Positions 53,120-62,167 of a stretch of DNA of 64,000 nucleotides are shown here, in pieces. A program made the position numbers and the translations under genes. Source of the DNA: Steroidobacter agaridevorans (GTDB taxonomy: Bacteria; Pseudomonadota; Gammaproteobacteria; Steroidobacterales; Steroidobacteraceae). Below the pieces are notes generated by a model. The model made no database searches, was not told the origin of the DNA, and worked only from the letters and a program-made list of their open reading frames with translations. The DNA lies in assembly GCF_009932555.1 (NCBI RefSeq), contig NZ_BLJO01000004.1:1-64000 (forward strand). Direction: 5' to 3'. Positions within the stretch are counted from its first letter, which is position 1; each line of letters opens with the position of its first letter.

Positions 53120-55387
53120 TTAAAGCGAACGCCCAAACAACTGGCACTGTGGCGGCTGGAACCCTTCCGGCGTCGGCGGATCCCGATGAACCTTTAGATA
53201 TTCGATCAGCGCGAACCGTTGCTCGTCCGTGAACTCGGGGCCGATGACGCCGCTCGGCAGCGGGTTCGCGTTCGGATCCTGCAAATGTTTACTCCACGTC
53301 GCGGCATCGGCCGCGAAACCGTGGCCGATGTTTCGATTCCCGGGGATGCTGGTATCCAGCCAGAACCCGTCATCATCGCCTTCCGCGTCCGGGGAAGTCA
53401 CATAACCGACGTGCACCGGATCGAAGTCGCGGCGGCCGACGAAGAATTTCTGATCTCTCTTCGCAGGCGGCAGCAGCATCTGATACAGCGACGGCACCGA
53501 GCCGTTGTGCAGGAATGGCGGCGTGGCCCACACGCCTTGCAGTGGGCGCGGCTTATAGCCAGAAATCTGTTGCGGCAGATCCAGTGCGCCGAAGCCTTCC
53601 AAACATTGCTGAGTGGCGTAGTCGATCCCGTAGTCCGCGTAGAACCGGTTCTTGATCAGAATGCCGACCAGATTCAGCGCCAATCCTTCGCTGAGCTTGG
53701 TCACATCCAGACCAGCGACCGTCTGCTCGACGTTGGCCGAACCATTGCGCACATCCCACAGCAGATTGAGCGTGTGGCAATCGAGGCCGCAGTCGAGCGG
53801 ATCGTCCGGCTGCGTGGCCGACAGGACCGGCATCGGCGACAGCAATGTTTCCAACGCCGTGTCGATCGCATCGAAGCTGTCCTGCGGCAAGCTCGGCGTG
53901 GCAGTCGCGTCGGGATCCGGATAGCTCTCGAGCAATGCCGGCATTTCACCCAGCGGCAATTGTTGCTCTCCGCGCAGGCGTACGACTTCGCGCAGACGGA
54001 AGCGCGCATCGCGTGCCAGCGAGCGAACTAACAACGGACGCAGAGCATCGGCGAGCTGGGCATTCGTCAGGCCAGTCGTCGACAGATTGTAACGACGCTC
54101 CATGAAGCCCTTCGCCGCATTGGGATCGGTGCCGATGTGTTCCAGTGGAATCACTTCGATGCGCCATTCCACCTCGGGGAACGGTTTGAGCGGCGCGCTC
54201 GCCTGCTGACGGGCAGCATCTGAAACATGCGGGCCGTGGCAGCCGCGGCAGTATTGTTCGAACAGTTTGGAGCCTTGCTCGGCCTTGGCGGTATCGACCG
54301 GGCCGAGGATCTGCTCAGGCCAGGTGGGCGGTGCGAGCTGTTGCAGCGTGTGTTCGATACGTTGCAGGCCGGCGATGTCGACGCTGCTGCGGAATCGGTG
54401 ATCGTTCGGCAGCGGCTCATTCATGGCACTGCGCAGCGGTGCAATCGCACCGACGCCGAGCGCCTCGCCGATGTTTCTTGCCAGCGGCTGCGCCACCGAG
54501 CCGTTGTACTGCACCCAATCGAACTTCCAGATGTTCCAAAGATAGGGATAGCTGACCGGCGCGTCGCCGACCTGGTAATTGCCTTTCGCCAGGTGATCGC
54601 CGAAGGCCGTATTGCCGATACGTCCCAGCGCGTCGGTGCGGCCGAATCCCTCGTGCACCGGATACAGTTTGCGCAGCGGGTTGTTCTGGCCGCTGCCGAG
54701 CATGGCCTTGATGGTCGCCCACAGCGCCGACTTCAATTCCGATTTGGAATCCGGATAGCCGGGGCCGAGCACCCGCTGTGCGAAACGATCGAACTTCCAG
54801 GGCTTGACCGCGGTGTCGACCAGAGACGCCAGCAGCACCGGCGCGAAGCTGCCGCGGGTCATGTCGGTGAAGGCGTGCATGGCCTGACCGCCGTCGATGC
54901 GCATCGCAATGGTGCGATTGTTCTGGGTGTAGTGGATCTCGCCGGTGTGACAGGCCGCACAAGTGATATCGAGCACGTACTCGCCGATCGCCGGATCGAA
55001 GTGCCTGGTGAAGCCGATGGGCAGCTGATCCGGATTGGCCGGGCTCGGCTCTGGATCGACCAGGAACCGGTATTTGCGCATGTGATCCGGGTTCGCGAAG
55101 CGCTCGCTGGAGAACGGCAGCTCCAGATGCACGAACCAGTCGTAACGAAGCGCGCCGCCCGAGGCGCCCTGCGGCATCGAGGTGCCCTGGCCGGTGTAGT
55201 AGTAGGTCTGGCGCTGCTCGGTGTGCTGGCCCGCGCCCCAGTTCTGATCGAGCCACACGTATTCGTCGACCGGCTCGAGCGCGGGAATGGTGTGGACCGG
55301 CCACAGCACGAACCAGAGAAACCCTGCCACCAGTGCTACGCCGGCGATCAGCACCAGCGCGAGCAGCCAACGAACCGGACGCCGCAT
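53120..55387 (-). CDS. RoxA-like di-haem cytochrome c peroxidase-family protein
   Basis: A 755-residue protein with an N-terminal helix (about 7-29), so exported and perhaps membrane-anchored. Two c-type haem motifs are CAACH (143-147) and CRGCH (380-384), the spacing and context (DITCAACHTG... AMRIDGGQAMHAF) of rubber oxygenase RoxA and its relatives. A CxxxCH group, CGLDCH (533-538), is an unusual third candidate site. The end carries PRPLQGVWATPPFLHNGSVPSLYQMLLP, shared with MauG/CcpA-type proteins. RoxA relatives cleave polyisoprene or have unknown substrates. AGGGAG nine bases upstream fits the ATG. Confidence 0.85.
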   Translation of the reverse strand: MRRPVRWLLALVLIAGVALVAGFLWFVLWPVHTIPALEPVDEYVWLDQNWGAGQHTEQRQTYYYTGQGTSMPQGASGGALRYDWFVHLELPFSSERFANPDHMRKYRFLVDPEPSPANPDQLPIGFTRHFDPAIGEYVLDITCAACHTGEIHYTQNNRTIAMRIDGGQAMHAFTDMTRGSFAPVLLASLVDTAVKPWKFDRFAQRVLGPGYPDSKSELKSALWATIKAMLGSGQNNPLRKLYPVHEGFGRTDALGRIGNTAFGDHLAKGNYQVGDAPVSYPYLWNIWKFDWVQYNGSVAQPLARNIGEALGVGAIAPLRSAMNEPLPNDHRFRSSVDIAGLQRIEHTLQQLAPPTWPEQILGPVDTAKAEQGSKLFEQYCRGCHGPHVSDAARQQASAPLKPFPEVEWRIEVIPLEHIGTDPNAAKGFMERRYNLSTTGLTNAQLADALRPLLVRSLARDARFRLREVVRLRGEQQLPLGEMPALLESYPDPDATATPSLPQDSFDAIDTALETLLSPMPVLSATQPDDPLDCGLDCHTLNLLWDVRNGSANVEQTVAGLDVTKLSEGLALNLVGILIKNRFYADYGIDYATQQCLEGFGALDLPQQISGYKPRPLQGVWATPPFLHNGSVPSLYQMLLPPAKRDQKFFVGRRDFDPVHVGYVTSPDAEGDDDGFWLDTSIPGNRNIGHGFAADAATWSKHLQDPNANPLPSGVIGPEFTDEQRFALIEYLKVHRDPPTPEGFQPPQCQLFGRSL

Positions 55388-55580
55388 CGCTTACTCCCTG
55401 TTGTGTTTTTGAATTCAAGTCACATCGAGGCGCGGAAGTTACCGACAGGCTCACACAGCGCCCGCAGACGACATCACAATTCCAATATTTCATGACTGAG
55501 AAGGTCGCGGCTTTGGTCGCGGTGTCGCATACTTCGCGCCAATTCGTAGAGGCACAGCGGATAGGGAGGAGAGAGTGCCG

Positions 55581-57329
55581 ATGTCGCCGCTTCGTATTGC
55601 CGTTTTCGCCGGGCGCCTGATGCTGGCGCTGCTGCTGGGCGTAAGCGTGCAGGCCGCCGCTGCCGGGCCGGGCGCGACCGTGTTCGAGTTGCCCGCCGCC
55701 GAGCGCATCCACGTCGAGGAATTCAGCCGTCACATCGACCTGCTCGAAGACGCCAAGGGCGATCTGTCGCTCGACCGGGTGGCCCAGTCGACCTTCAGCC
55801 CCGGCAGCCTGGCGGCCGCCAATGTCGGCTTTACCAGCTCGGTCTGGTGGGCTCGGGTCACATTTCGTAACTCGGGCTCGCGCGAGCGTGAGATCTTCAT
55901 TCGCCAGACCTACCCGCTGATCGACTATCTCGACGTTTACGAGCACACCGGCTCGAACGAGTGGCGCATTCACAAGACCGGCGACCGTCGGCCCTTCGCC
56001 GCGCGCGACATCGCTCATCGCGACTTCGTGTTTCCGATTCATGTGCCGTCGCAAGGCGAGCGCGTGGTGTACCTGCGTTATCAATCCCAGGGGCCGATCG
56101 ACATCAGCCTGTCGTTGTTCAGTTCGCCGGAGCTGTTGGAATCGCTCAGCCGCGAGCAGTTGGCATACGGCATCTACTACGGTTGCGTGATCATGCTGCT
56201 GGTGTGGAGCAGCCTGGTGTTCATCGCCGTGCGCGATAAGGCCTTCCTCGCCTACTTCGCGTATGTGGGCACCTTCGGCTTGTACATGTTGATTCACAAC
56301 GGGCTGGCCTATCAGTACTTGTGGCCGGAGAGTCCGCGCTGGGGCAATACGAGTCTGGTCGCTCTGATCAACATCGCGTTGTTCGCGGGGTTGCAGTTCT
56401 CGCGGATGATCTTGCGTGCGAAGGAAGTCACACCGCGGCTGGATCTGGCAGCCCGAGGACTGCAGACGGTTGCAGCCATCCTGCTGCTGGCTTCGCCGTT
56501 CGTGCCTTACTCGACCATCATCGCGCCAGTCGCCGGGCTGGTGCTGATCGGCGTGATCTTCATGCTGGTGATGGGCATCGCTGCGATGCTGCTGGGCTCG
56601 CGGCCGGCACGCTTCTACGTCATCGCATGGAGCTCGTTCCTGTGCGGCTCGGTGATCTTCCTGTTGAAGACCTTCGGCGTGCTGCCGCACACGTTCTTCA
56701 CTCAGAACGGCTGGCAGATCGGCTCGCTGCTGGAAATGATCCTGCTGTCGATGACCTTGAGCACGCGCATGAATGAGCTGCAGCACCAGAGCCGGACCGA
56801 TCCGCTCACGCTGCTCGGCAATCGCCGCCTGTTCGATGACAGGCTGCCGCAGGAGTTCATCATCGCCCGGCAGGAGCAGAAGCCGCTGTCGTTGCTGGTG
56901 CTCGATATCGATCACTTCAAGGGTTACAACGACCGGCACGGCCATGCGCGCGGCGACCACGCCATCAAAGCCGTTGCGAATGCCTTGCGTAAGTTCGCCC
57001 GCAAGCCCATGGTTGCCTGTCGTTACGGTGGCGAAGAGTTCACGGTGATCCTGCCCGGCATCGATTGCCAGACAGCATCGGCGATGAGCGAGCGGTTACG
57101 CCGCACCGTGGAAGAAACATTGAACGGCGAGCTGGCGATCACTATAAGCGTGGGCTATGCGTGCCTGTCGCGCGGCGACTTCGAGAACGCCGACAAATTC
57201 TTCGAGGCGGCCGACTCGGCGCTGTACCGGGCCAAGCAGCAAGGACGCAATTGCGTGGTGGCCTTTCACGCTTCGCTCGAACCGGCGCGGGAGCAGGAGC
57301 CTCCGGCGCAACGGGCCGCTACTTCCTGA
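55581..57329 (+). CDS. Diguanylate cyclase with 7TM-DISM sensor
   Basis: A 582-residue inner-membrane sensor. Signal peptide (about 1-28), a periplasmic 7TMR-DISM extracellular domain (about 35-185), seven hydrophobic segments (about 195-390), then a GGDEF domain with GGEEF at 483-487, so active for c-di-GMP synthesis. The inhibitory RxxD site just upstream is replaced by RKPM, so product inhibition may be lost. ATG with AGGAGAG before it is chosen; a GTG six bases earlier is possible. Divergent from the RoxA-like gene by 193 bp; its end overlaps the next, convergent gene by 11 bp. Confidence 0.92.
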   Translation: MSPLRIAVFAGRLMLALLLGVSVQAAAAGPGATVFELPAAERIHVEEFSRHIDLLEDAKGDLSLDRVAQSTFSPGSLAAANVGFTSSVWWARVTFRNSGSREREIFIRQTYPLIDYLDVYEHTGSNEWRIHKTGDRRPFAARDIAHRDFVFPIHVPSQGERVVYLRYQSQGPIDISLSLFSSPELLESLSREQLAYGIYYGCVIMLLVWSSLVFIAVRDKAFLAYFAYVGTFGLYMLIHNGLAYQYLWPESPRWGNTSLVALINIALFAGLQFSRMILRAKEVTPRLDLAARGLQTVAAILLLASPFVPYSTIIAPVAGLVLIGVIFMLVMGIAAMLLGSRPARFYVIAWSSFLCGSVIFLLKTFGVLPHTFFTQNGWQIGSLLEMILLSMTLSTRMNELQHQSRTDPLTLLGNRRLFDDRLPQEFIIARQEQKPLSLLVLDIDHFKGYNDRHGHARGDHAIKAVANALRKFARKPMVACRYGGEEFTVILPGIDCQTASAMSERLRRTVEETLNGELAITISVGYACLSRGDFENADKFFEAADSALYRAKQQGRNCVVAFHASLEPAREQEPPAQRAATS

Positions 57330-57846
57330 GCCAGTAGATCGCGAGCACCAGAAACAGAATGATCAGCAGCCGCAGGATGATGGGCGGCGTCAGGCGCGCT
57401 TTGCGACGCATCGCGCGCCGGTGATAAGTGGCGATCGGCTGATACCGCTCGTTGCGCGCCCAGGCCAGTGCTTCGTCGGCCGCGATGAAATGACCCGGCT
57501 CGGTATCGAACAGCACGCCATCGGTCATGGCAGCTAACGTGGCGGCGGCGGCACTCGCGGCGTCGCGGTCCGAAGAGCGACCGCTGAATCGCAGGCTGGC
57601 CACAGCGTTGCGCGAGCCGATGGCTTGGGCGCCGGCGTCGCCGATTTCCAGCGTCGGCGTGGTAAACGACTCCAGGTAATACTCGAAGCCGGTGCGGTCG
57701 TCGGGGCAGGGCAGATAGCCGCTGAACGAGCCCGGCTCGAACTCGGCATTCAGCTGCACCTCGAAGCCCGCTTCGCGAATCGTGCGCGCCCAGTCGGCGG
57801 CGGCCGGCAGGCGGGTGCGATCCAGGAATACGTTGTAGGTGATCAC
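57319..57846 (-). CDS. Tail-anchored protein of unknown function
   Basis: A 175-residue protein with a soluble alpha/beta-looking domain (about 1-140, with MITYNVFLDRTRLPAAADWARTI and EYYLESFTTPTLEIGD) followed by a basic linker (RRAMRRKAR) and one C-terminal helix (about 154-172). I recognise no family. A GTG codon is the start. It is divergent from the hybrid kinase gene, with only 17 bp between starts, and overlaps the diguanylate cyclase gene by 11 bp at its end. Confidence 0.7.
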   Translation of the reverse strand: MITYNVFLDRTRLPAAADWARTIREAGFEVQLNAEFEPGSFSGYLPCPDDRTGFEYYLESFTTPTLEIGDAGAQAIGSRNAVASLRFSGRSSDRDAASAAAATLAAMTDGVLFDTEPGHFIAADEALAWARNERYQPIATYHRRAMRRKARLTPPIILRLLIILFLVLAIYWLRK

Positions 57847-57863
57847 TTGCGTATTATGAAGCC

Positions 57864-60800
57864 ATGATCTCGGGATGGGGGCTCCTGGTCGCTTCGCTGG
57901 CCTATGTTTGCGGCCTGTTCTTCATTGCGTGGTGGGGCGACCGGCGGCGGCTCTATCCCGAGCACGCGCGGCTGCGGCCGCTGATCTACAGTCTGGCGCT
58001 GGCGGTTTATTGCTCGAGCTGGACGTTCTACGGCGCGGTGGGCAGCGCGGTGCGCGATGGGCTGAGTTATTTGCCCATTTATCTGGGGCCGCTGCTGGTG
58101 TTCGTGTTCCTGCTGCCGTTCTTCGAGCGGCTGGTGCGCATGGCGAAGCAGCAGAACGCCACTTCCATTTCCGATCTGCTCGCGGCTCGTTTCGGCCGTT
58201 CGTCGCAGATCGCGGTGGCCGTGACCGTTATCGCACTGACGGCCGCCATTCCATACATCGCCCTGCAATTGAAAGCGATCTCGATGAGCATCGAGGTCTT
58301 GTCGGCGGGCGCGCCGGCGCAAACCGTGGCCTGGTATCGCGACAGTGCCTTGCTGGTCGCACTGATGCTGGCGTTGTTCTCCAGTCTGTTCGGCGCGCGG
58401 CAGGTCGATGCGACCGAGCATCATCCAGGCATGGTGCTGGCAGTGGCCGCTGAATCGCTGGTGAAACTCATCGCCTTGCTGTGTGTGGCGGTGTTCGCGC
58501 TGACGCAGCTCGATGGCGTCGAGCCGTTGCTCGAGATGGCGCGGCAGATGCCGGCTGGCGTGGATCATTCCATTTCCTTTCTCACGCAGACGTTGTTGTC
58601 GCTGACGGCCATTTTCTGCTTGCCACGGCAATTTCAGGTCGGTGTGGTGGAATGTGCCGAAGTCGGCGATGTGCGCCACGCGCGCTGGTGGTTCTCGACG
58701 TATCTGGTGCTGATCAGCCTGGTGGTCGTGCCCATCGCCGCGGCTGCCATCGCTGCGGGCGCACGCAGCGGCTCGATTGCGCCGGACTCGTTCGTATTGT
58801 GGCTGCCGCTCAGCGGCGGACATGACTGGCTGGCGTTGCTCGCCTATCTCGGCGGCTTCTCGGCCGCGACCGGCATGGTGATCGTTGCGACCGTCGCGCT
58901 TGCGACCATGGTCAGCAACGACCTGGTGCTGCCCGCGATCTGGCGCTGGCGGCCGCCCGCACTGGGTGACCGCAGTCTCGCATCGGGAGGCATTCTCTGG
59001 ATCCGGCGCGCCGCCATCCTGGTCATCTTGCTGGTCTCGTTCTGTTTCTTTCGAGTCGTGCCGAACGGGTCGAGTCTCGCGTCGATCGGTCTGCTCGCAT
59101 TCGCGGCGGTGGCCCAATTCGCGCCGGCGGTGGTCAGTGCGGTGTATTGGTCGGGTGCGAGTCGGGTCGGCGTGCTCGCCGGGTTGTGCGGTGGATTCTC
59201 GATCTGGATCTACACGCTGCTGCTGCCAACGTTCGCGAGTGCGGACGGCTTGATGCCGTCGTGGATCACGGAAGGTCCGTTCGGCATCGGTGTGCTTGCG
59301 CCTCATTCGCTGTTCGGGTTCACCGGACCGGATCCACTGACGCACGGCGTGTTCTGGTCGCTGCTGGTGAATATGATCGCGCTGGTCGGGATGTCGTTGT
59401 ATTCGCCGCCGGCGATCGGCGAGCGCTTGCAGCTTGCTCCACGCATCGCGGGCGCCGATGCACGCCGGGCAAAGTTGTTGCCAGGGTCGGCGACGATCGC
59501 TGACTTGCAGCTGCTCGCCGAGCGCCTGTTGGGATGGAGCGCGGCGCAAGCCTGGTTCGAGCGATACAAACAGGAACATAGCCGCGACTATTCGCCGACG
59601 CAGCGCGCCGACGTTGGATTGTTACAAGGCTTGGAACGCGAGCTCGCCGGTGCGCTCGGTGCGGCCTCGGCGCGAATGGTATTGACCAGCGCGCTGCGAG
59701 GCGCCGGCCTGCAGTTCAGCGAAGTGGTCACGCTGTTCGATGAGGCTTCGCAGAAGCTGCGCTTCAATCGCGAAATGCTCGAAGCCATGATGGAGAACAT
59801 GCCGCAGGGGATCAGCGTCGTCGACGCGGAGATGCGACTTGTGGCGTGGAATCGACGCTATGTGGAGTTGCTCGATTATCCGCCGGAGTTGATGCGTGCC
59901 GGCCGGCCCATCGCCGATTTGATGCAATATAACGCCGCGCGCGGCTGGTACGGTCCGGGCGATGCAGAGGCGCACGTCGAGAAACGGCTGGCTCACATGC
60001 GGGCGGGTTCGCCGCATCTTTCCGAAAGGCGGCGCAGCGATGGTCGCGTGATCGAAGTGCGGGGGCAGCCGCTGCCTGACGGTGGCTATGTCAGCACGTT
60101 CAATGACGTCACCACTTACAAGCACGTCGAGGATGAGCTGCGCGAGATCAACGAAACATTGGAACAACGCGTCGTCGAGCGCACCCAACAGCTGGCCGAA
60201 GCGACCGCGGTTGCAGAGAAGGCCAACTTGGGCAAGACGCGCTTTCTCGCCGCCGCCAGTCACGATTTGTTACAGCCGTTGAATGCCGCGCGGTTGTTCA
60301 ATGCGGCGCTTCGGGGTCACGCCGGTCAGCTACAACATCCGCAGGTCGAGCAGTTGGCGGACCGCGTGGAAAATTCGTTGCACGCCGCCGAAGAGCTGCT
60401 CGATGGCTTGCTCGACATCTCGCGGCTGGACTCGGGCGCGATCCAGCCGGAGCTCGGTGATTTCTCCGCAGGCGTGTTGTTGGATTCGTTGAAGGAACAA
60501 TTCGCACCGGTCGCCGCGCAGCGCAACCTGGAGCTGCGAGTGCACTCCACGCGCGTGCGGGTGTACTCCGATCAGCGGATGCTGCGTCGAGTGTTACAAA
60601 ACTTGATCGGCAACGCCTTGCGTTACACGCGCAGTGGACGCGTAGTCGTCGGCGTCCGTCGCCGGGCCGGCAATCAGGTCGAGTTTCAAGTCATCGACAC
60701 CGGCCCGGGCATTGCCGCCGAAAGTCAGAGCGTGATTTTCGAAGAGTTTCGCCGGCTCGATCAGCATTCGCCTTGGGGAGAGCGCGGTCTCGGCCTCGGC

Positions 60801-61376
60801 CTGTCGATCTGCGATCGCATTGCTCATATTCTGCAAACTCGACTCACATTGCGTTCGACCCCAGGCAGGGGCAGTGCTTTCAGCGTGCGGGTGGCGCGTG
60901 GCAAGGGCATCGCGCGCGAGTCAGTGACGACACCGGCTCAAGTGCATAGCGTTGCAGGATTGCGGGGCTTGCGCGTGCTGTGCATCGAGGACGATCCAAA
61001 CATTCTCGACGCCATGCGCGAGTTGTTGACGCGCTGGGGCATCGACGTGGTCTGTGTCGGCACGGCCGTGCAGGCGCGTGAGACATTGCAGGCGAGATCG
61101 ATCGATCTGCTGCTCGCCGATTACCACCTCGGCGGCGAGCCCATGGGCTTGGATGTGCTGGACGAGCTGGTCCCGAAAGAATCCGTGCGAATGCGCGCCG
61201 GTGCGTTGGTCACTGCCGATGGCTCGGCCGCTCTGGCACAACGCGCGAGTGCGCTGGGATTCCAGGTGTTGCGTAAGCCGTTGCGTCCGGCGGCTTTACG
61301 AGCGCTGATCGTGGCGCTTACGGCTGATCCAGCGAGAGTCGCTGCGCCAGCAGCACGGCTTGCGTCCGATTGCTGA
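57864..61376 (+). CDS. SSS-domain hybrid sensor histidine kinase (CrbS/MxtR-like)
   Basis: An 1170-residue sensor. Residues 1 to about 500 are a sodium/solute symporter (SLC5/PutP) module with about 13 hydrophobic segments; a PAS domain (about 640-750; MENMPQGISVVDAEMRLVAWNRRYVELL) and coiled coil follow, then a kinase with His800 in ASHDLLQPLN and an ATP-binding domain ending GLGLGLSIC. A receiver domain at the end has Asp1086 in ADYHLGGE. CrbS, MxtR and relatives sense acetate or similar acids and act with a LuxR-type partner; here that gene converges on it and overlaps it by 59 bp. Substrate range is not shown. Confidence 0.93.
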   Translation: MISGWGLLVASLAYVCGLFFIAWWGDRRRLYPEHARLRPLIYSLALAVYCSSWTFYGAVGSAVRDGLSYLPIYLGPLLVFVFLLPFFERLVRMAKQQNATSISDLLAARFGRSSQIAVAVTVIALTAAIPYIALQLKAISMSIEVLSAGAPAQTVAWYRDSALLVALMLALFSSLFGARQVDATEHHPGMVLAVAAESLVKLIALLCVAVFALTQLDGVEPLLEMARQMPAGVDHSISFLTQTLLSLTAIFCLPRQFQVGVVECAEVGDVRHARWWFSTYLVLISLVVVPIAAAAIAAGARSGSIAPDSFVLWLPLSGGHDWLALLAYLGGFSAATGMVIVATVALATMVSNDLVLPAIWRWRPPALGDRSLASGGILWIRRAAILVILLVSFCFFRVVPNGSSLASIGLLAFAAVAQFAPAVVSAVYWSGASRVGVLAGLCGGFSIWIYTLLLPTFASADGLMPSWITEGPFGIGVLAPHSLFGFTGPDPLTHGVFWSLLVNMIALVGMSLYSPPAIGERLQLAPRIAGADARRAKLLPGSATIADLQLLAERLLGWSAAQAWFERYKQEHSRDYSPTQRADVGLLQGLERELAGALGAASARMVLTSALRGAGLQFSEVVTLFDEASQKLRFNREMLEAMMENMPQGISVVDAEMRLVAWNRRYVELLDYPPELMRAGRPIADLMQYNAARGWYGPGDAEAHVEKRLAHMRAGSPHLSERRRSDGRVIEVRGQPLPDGGYVSTFNDVTTYKHVEDELREINETLEQRVVERTQQLAEATAVAEKANLGKTRFLAAASHDLLQPLNAARLFNAALRGHAGQLQHPQVEQLADRVENSLHAAEELLDGLLDISRLDSGAIQPELGDFSAGVLLDSLKEQFAPVAAQRNLELRVHSTRVRVYSDQRMLRRVLQNLIGNALRYTRSGRVVVGVRRRAGNQVEFQVIDTGPGIAAESQSVIFEEFRRLDQHSPWGERGLGLGLSICDRIAHILQTRLTLRSTPGRGSAFSVRVARGKGIARESVTTPAQVHSVAGLRGLRVLCIEDDPNILDAMRELLTRWGIDVVCVGTAVQARETLQARSIDLLLADYHLGGEPMGLDVLDELVPKESVRMRAGALVTADGSAALAQRASALGFQVLRKPLRPAALRALIVALTADPARVAAPAARLASDC

Positions 61377-61968
61377 CGCCAAGCTTTTGCATCACCGCGC
61401 TCACGTGAGCTTTGACCGTCGCTTCGGACACTTCCAGCTCCGCCGCGATCTGCTTGTTCAACAAGCCTGACGACAGCATCGAGAGCACGCGGAACTGCTG
61501 CGGGGTCAGCGTTGCGAGTCGCGAGGTCGCGTCGATTTCCTGTTGATCCAGCGGGGTCGGATCGCTGCCCGTCGTTGCCGAAGCGGGCAGCCAGGTATCG
61601 CCACTCAGGACAGCGCGTAAGGCCTCGACGATGACGTCGATGGAGGCGGACTTCGGGACAAATGCCGCCGCGCCGTGGCCCAATGCCCGCTGCATGATGC
61701 GTCGATCCTCACGCGCCGAGATCACCACGATGGGCACGGTAGGAAAATTCGCTCGCGCCTGCACCAAGGCATTGAAGCCTTGCGCGCCCGGCATGTTCAG
61801 ATCCAGCAGCAACAGCTCGGGATCGGGATGGGCATCGAGCGCCGCGAACAATGAGTGCACGGTATCCGCCTCGATGATCTGTGCGCCCGGCACGGCCTGG
61901 GCGACGGCGAGCTTGAGTGCATCACGAAACAGGGGATGGTCATCGGCGATCAGAACGGCGCGCTTCAT
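61318..61968 (-). CDS. LuxR-type response regulator (CrbR/ErdR-like)
   Basis: A 216-residue response regulator with a receiver domain (phospho-Asp56 in LLLLDLNMPG) and a GerE HTH (about 149-205; LTPQQFRVLSMLSSGLLNKQIAAELEVSEATVKAHVSAVMQKLGV). The start MKRAVLIADDHP follows the family; ATGs at 61998 and 62028 would add up to 20 residues. The gene is convergent with the SSS hybrid kinase and overlaps it. In CrbSR/ErdR systems this regulator turns on acetyl-CoA synthetase. No acs gene is here; the porin and symporter that follow are possible targets. Confidence 0.92.
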   Translation of the reverse strand: MKRAVLIADDHPLFRDALKLAVAQAVPGAQIIEADTVHSLFAALDAHPDPELLLLDLNMPGAQGFNALVQARANFPTVPIVVISAREDRRIMQRALGHGAAAFVPKSASIDVIVEALRAVLSGDTWLPASATTGSDPTPLDQQEIDATSRLATLTPQQFRVLSMLSSGLLNKQIAAELEVSEATVKAHVSAVMQKLGVSNRTQAVLLAQRLSLDQP

Positions 61969-62167
61969 TGCGCGCGCAATACTCCATGCTTGTGTCATTG
62001 GCGGCAACTCCATTTGCCTGGCGAGCATGGATCAGGCATCCGCCGAGCGCTGCGGGGCTATTCGACTTTCGTCGAATGGCGCCGGCCCGTGCTTCGACCA
62101 AAGATGAATGGCCGGTCCTCGAGCCGTGCGCGCATGCTCGCGCCGACTCGTCATCAGGGGACGGACC

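Noticed and set aside
54417-56960. 847-codon minus-strand frame across the RoxA-like and cyclase genes
   Set aside because: It is antisense to the cyclase gene and out of frame with the RoxA-like gene; Gln/Arg/His-rich composition is typical of shadow frames in GC-rich DNA.
57843-59579. 578-codon minus-strand frame within the hybrid kinase gene
   Set aside because: Antisense to the symporter-like region of the kinase; low-complexity Gln/Arg/His content.
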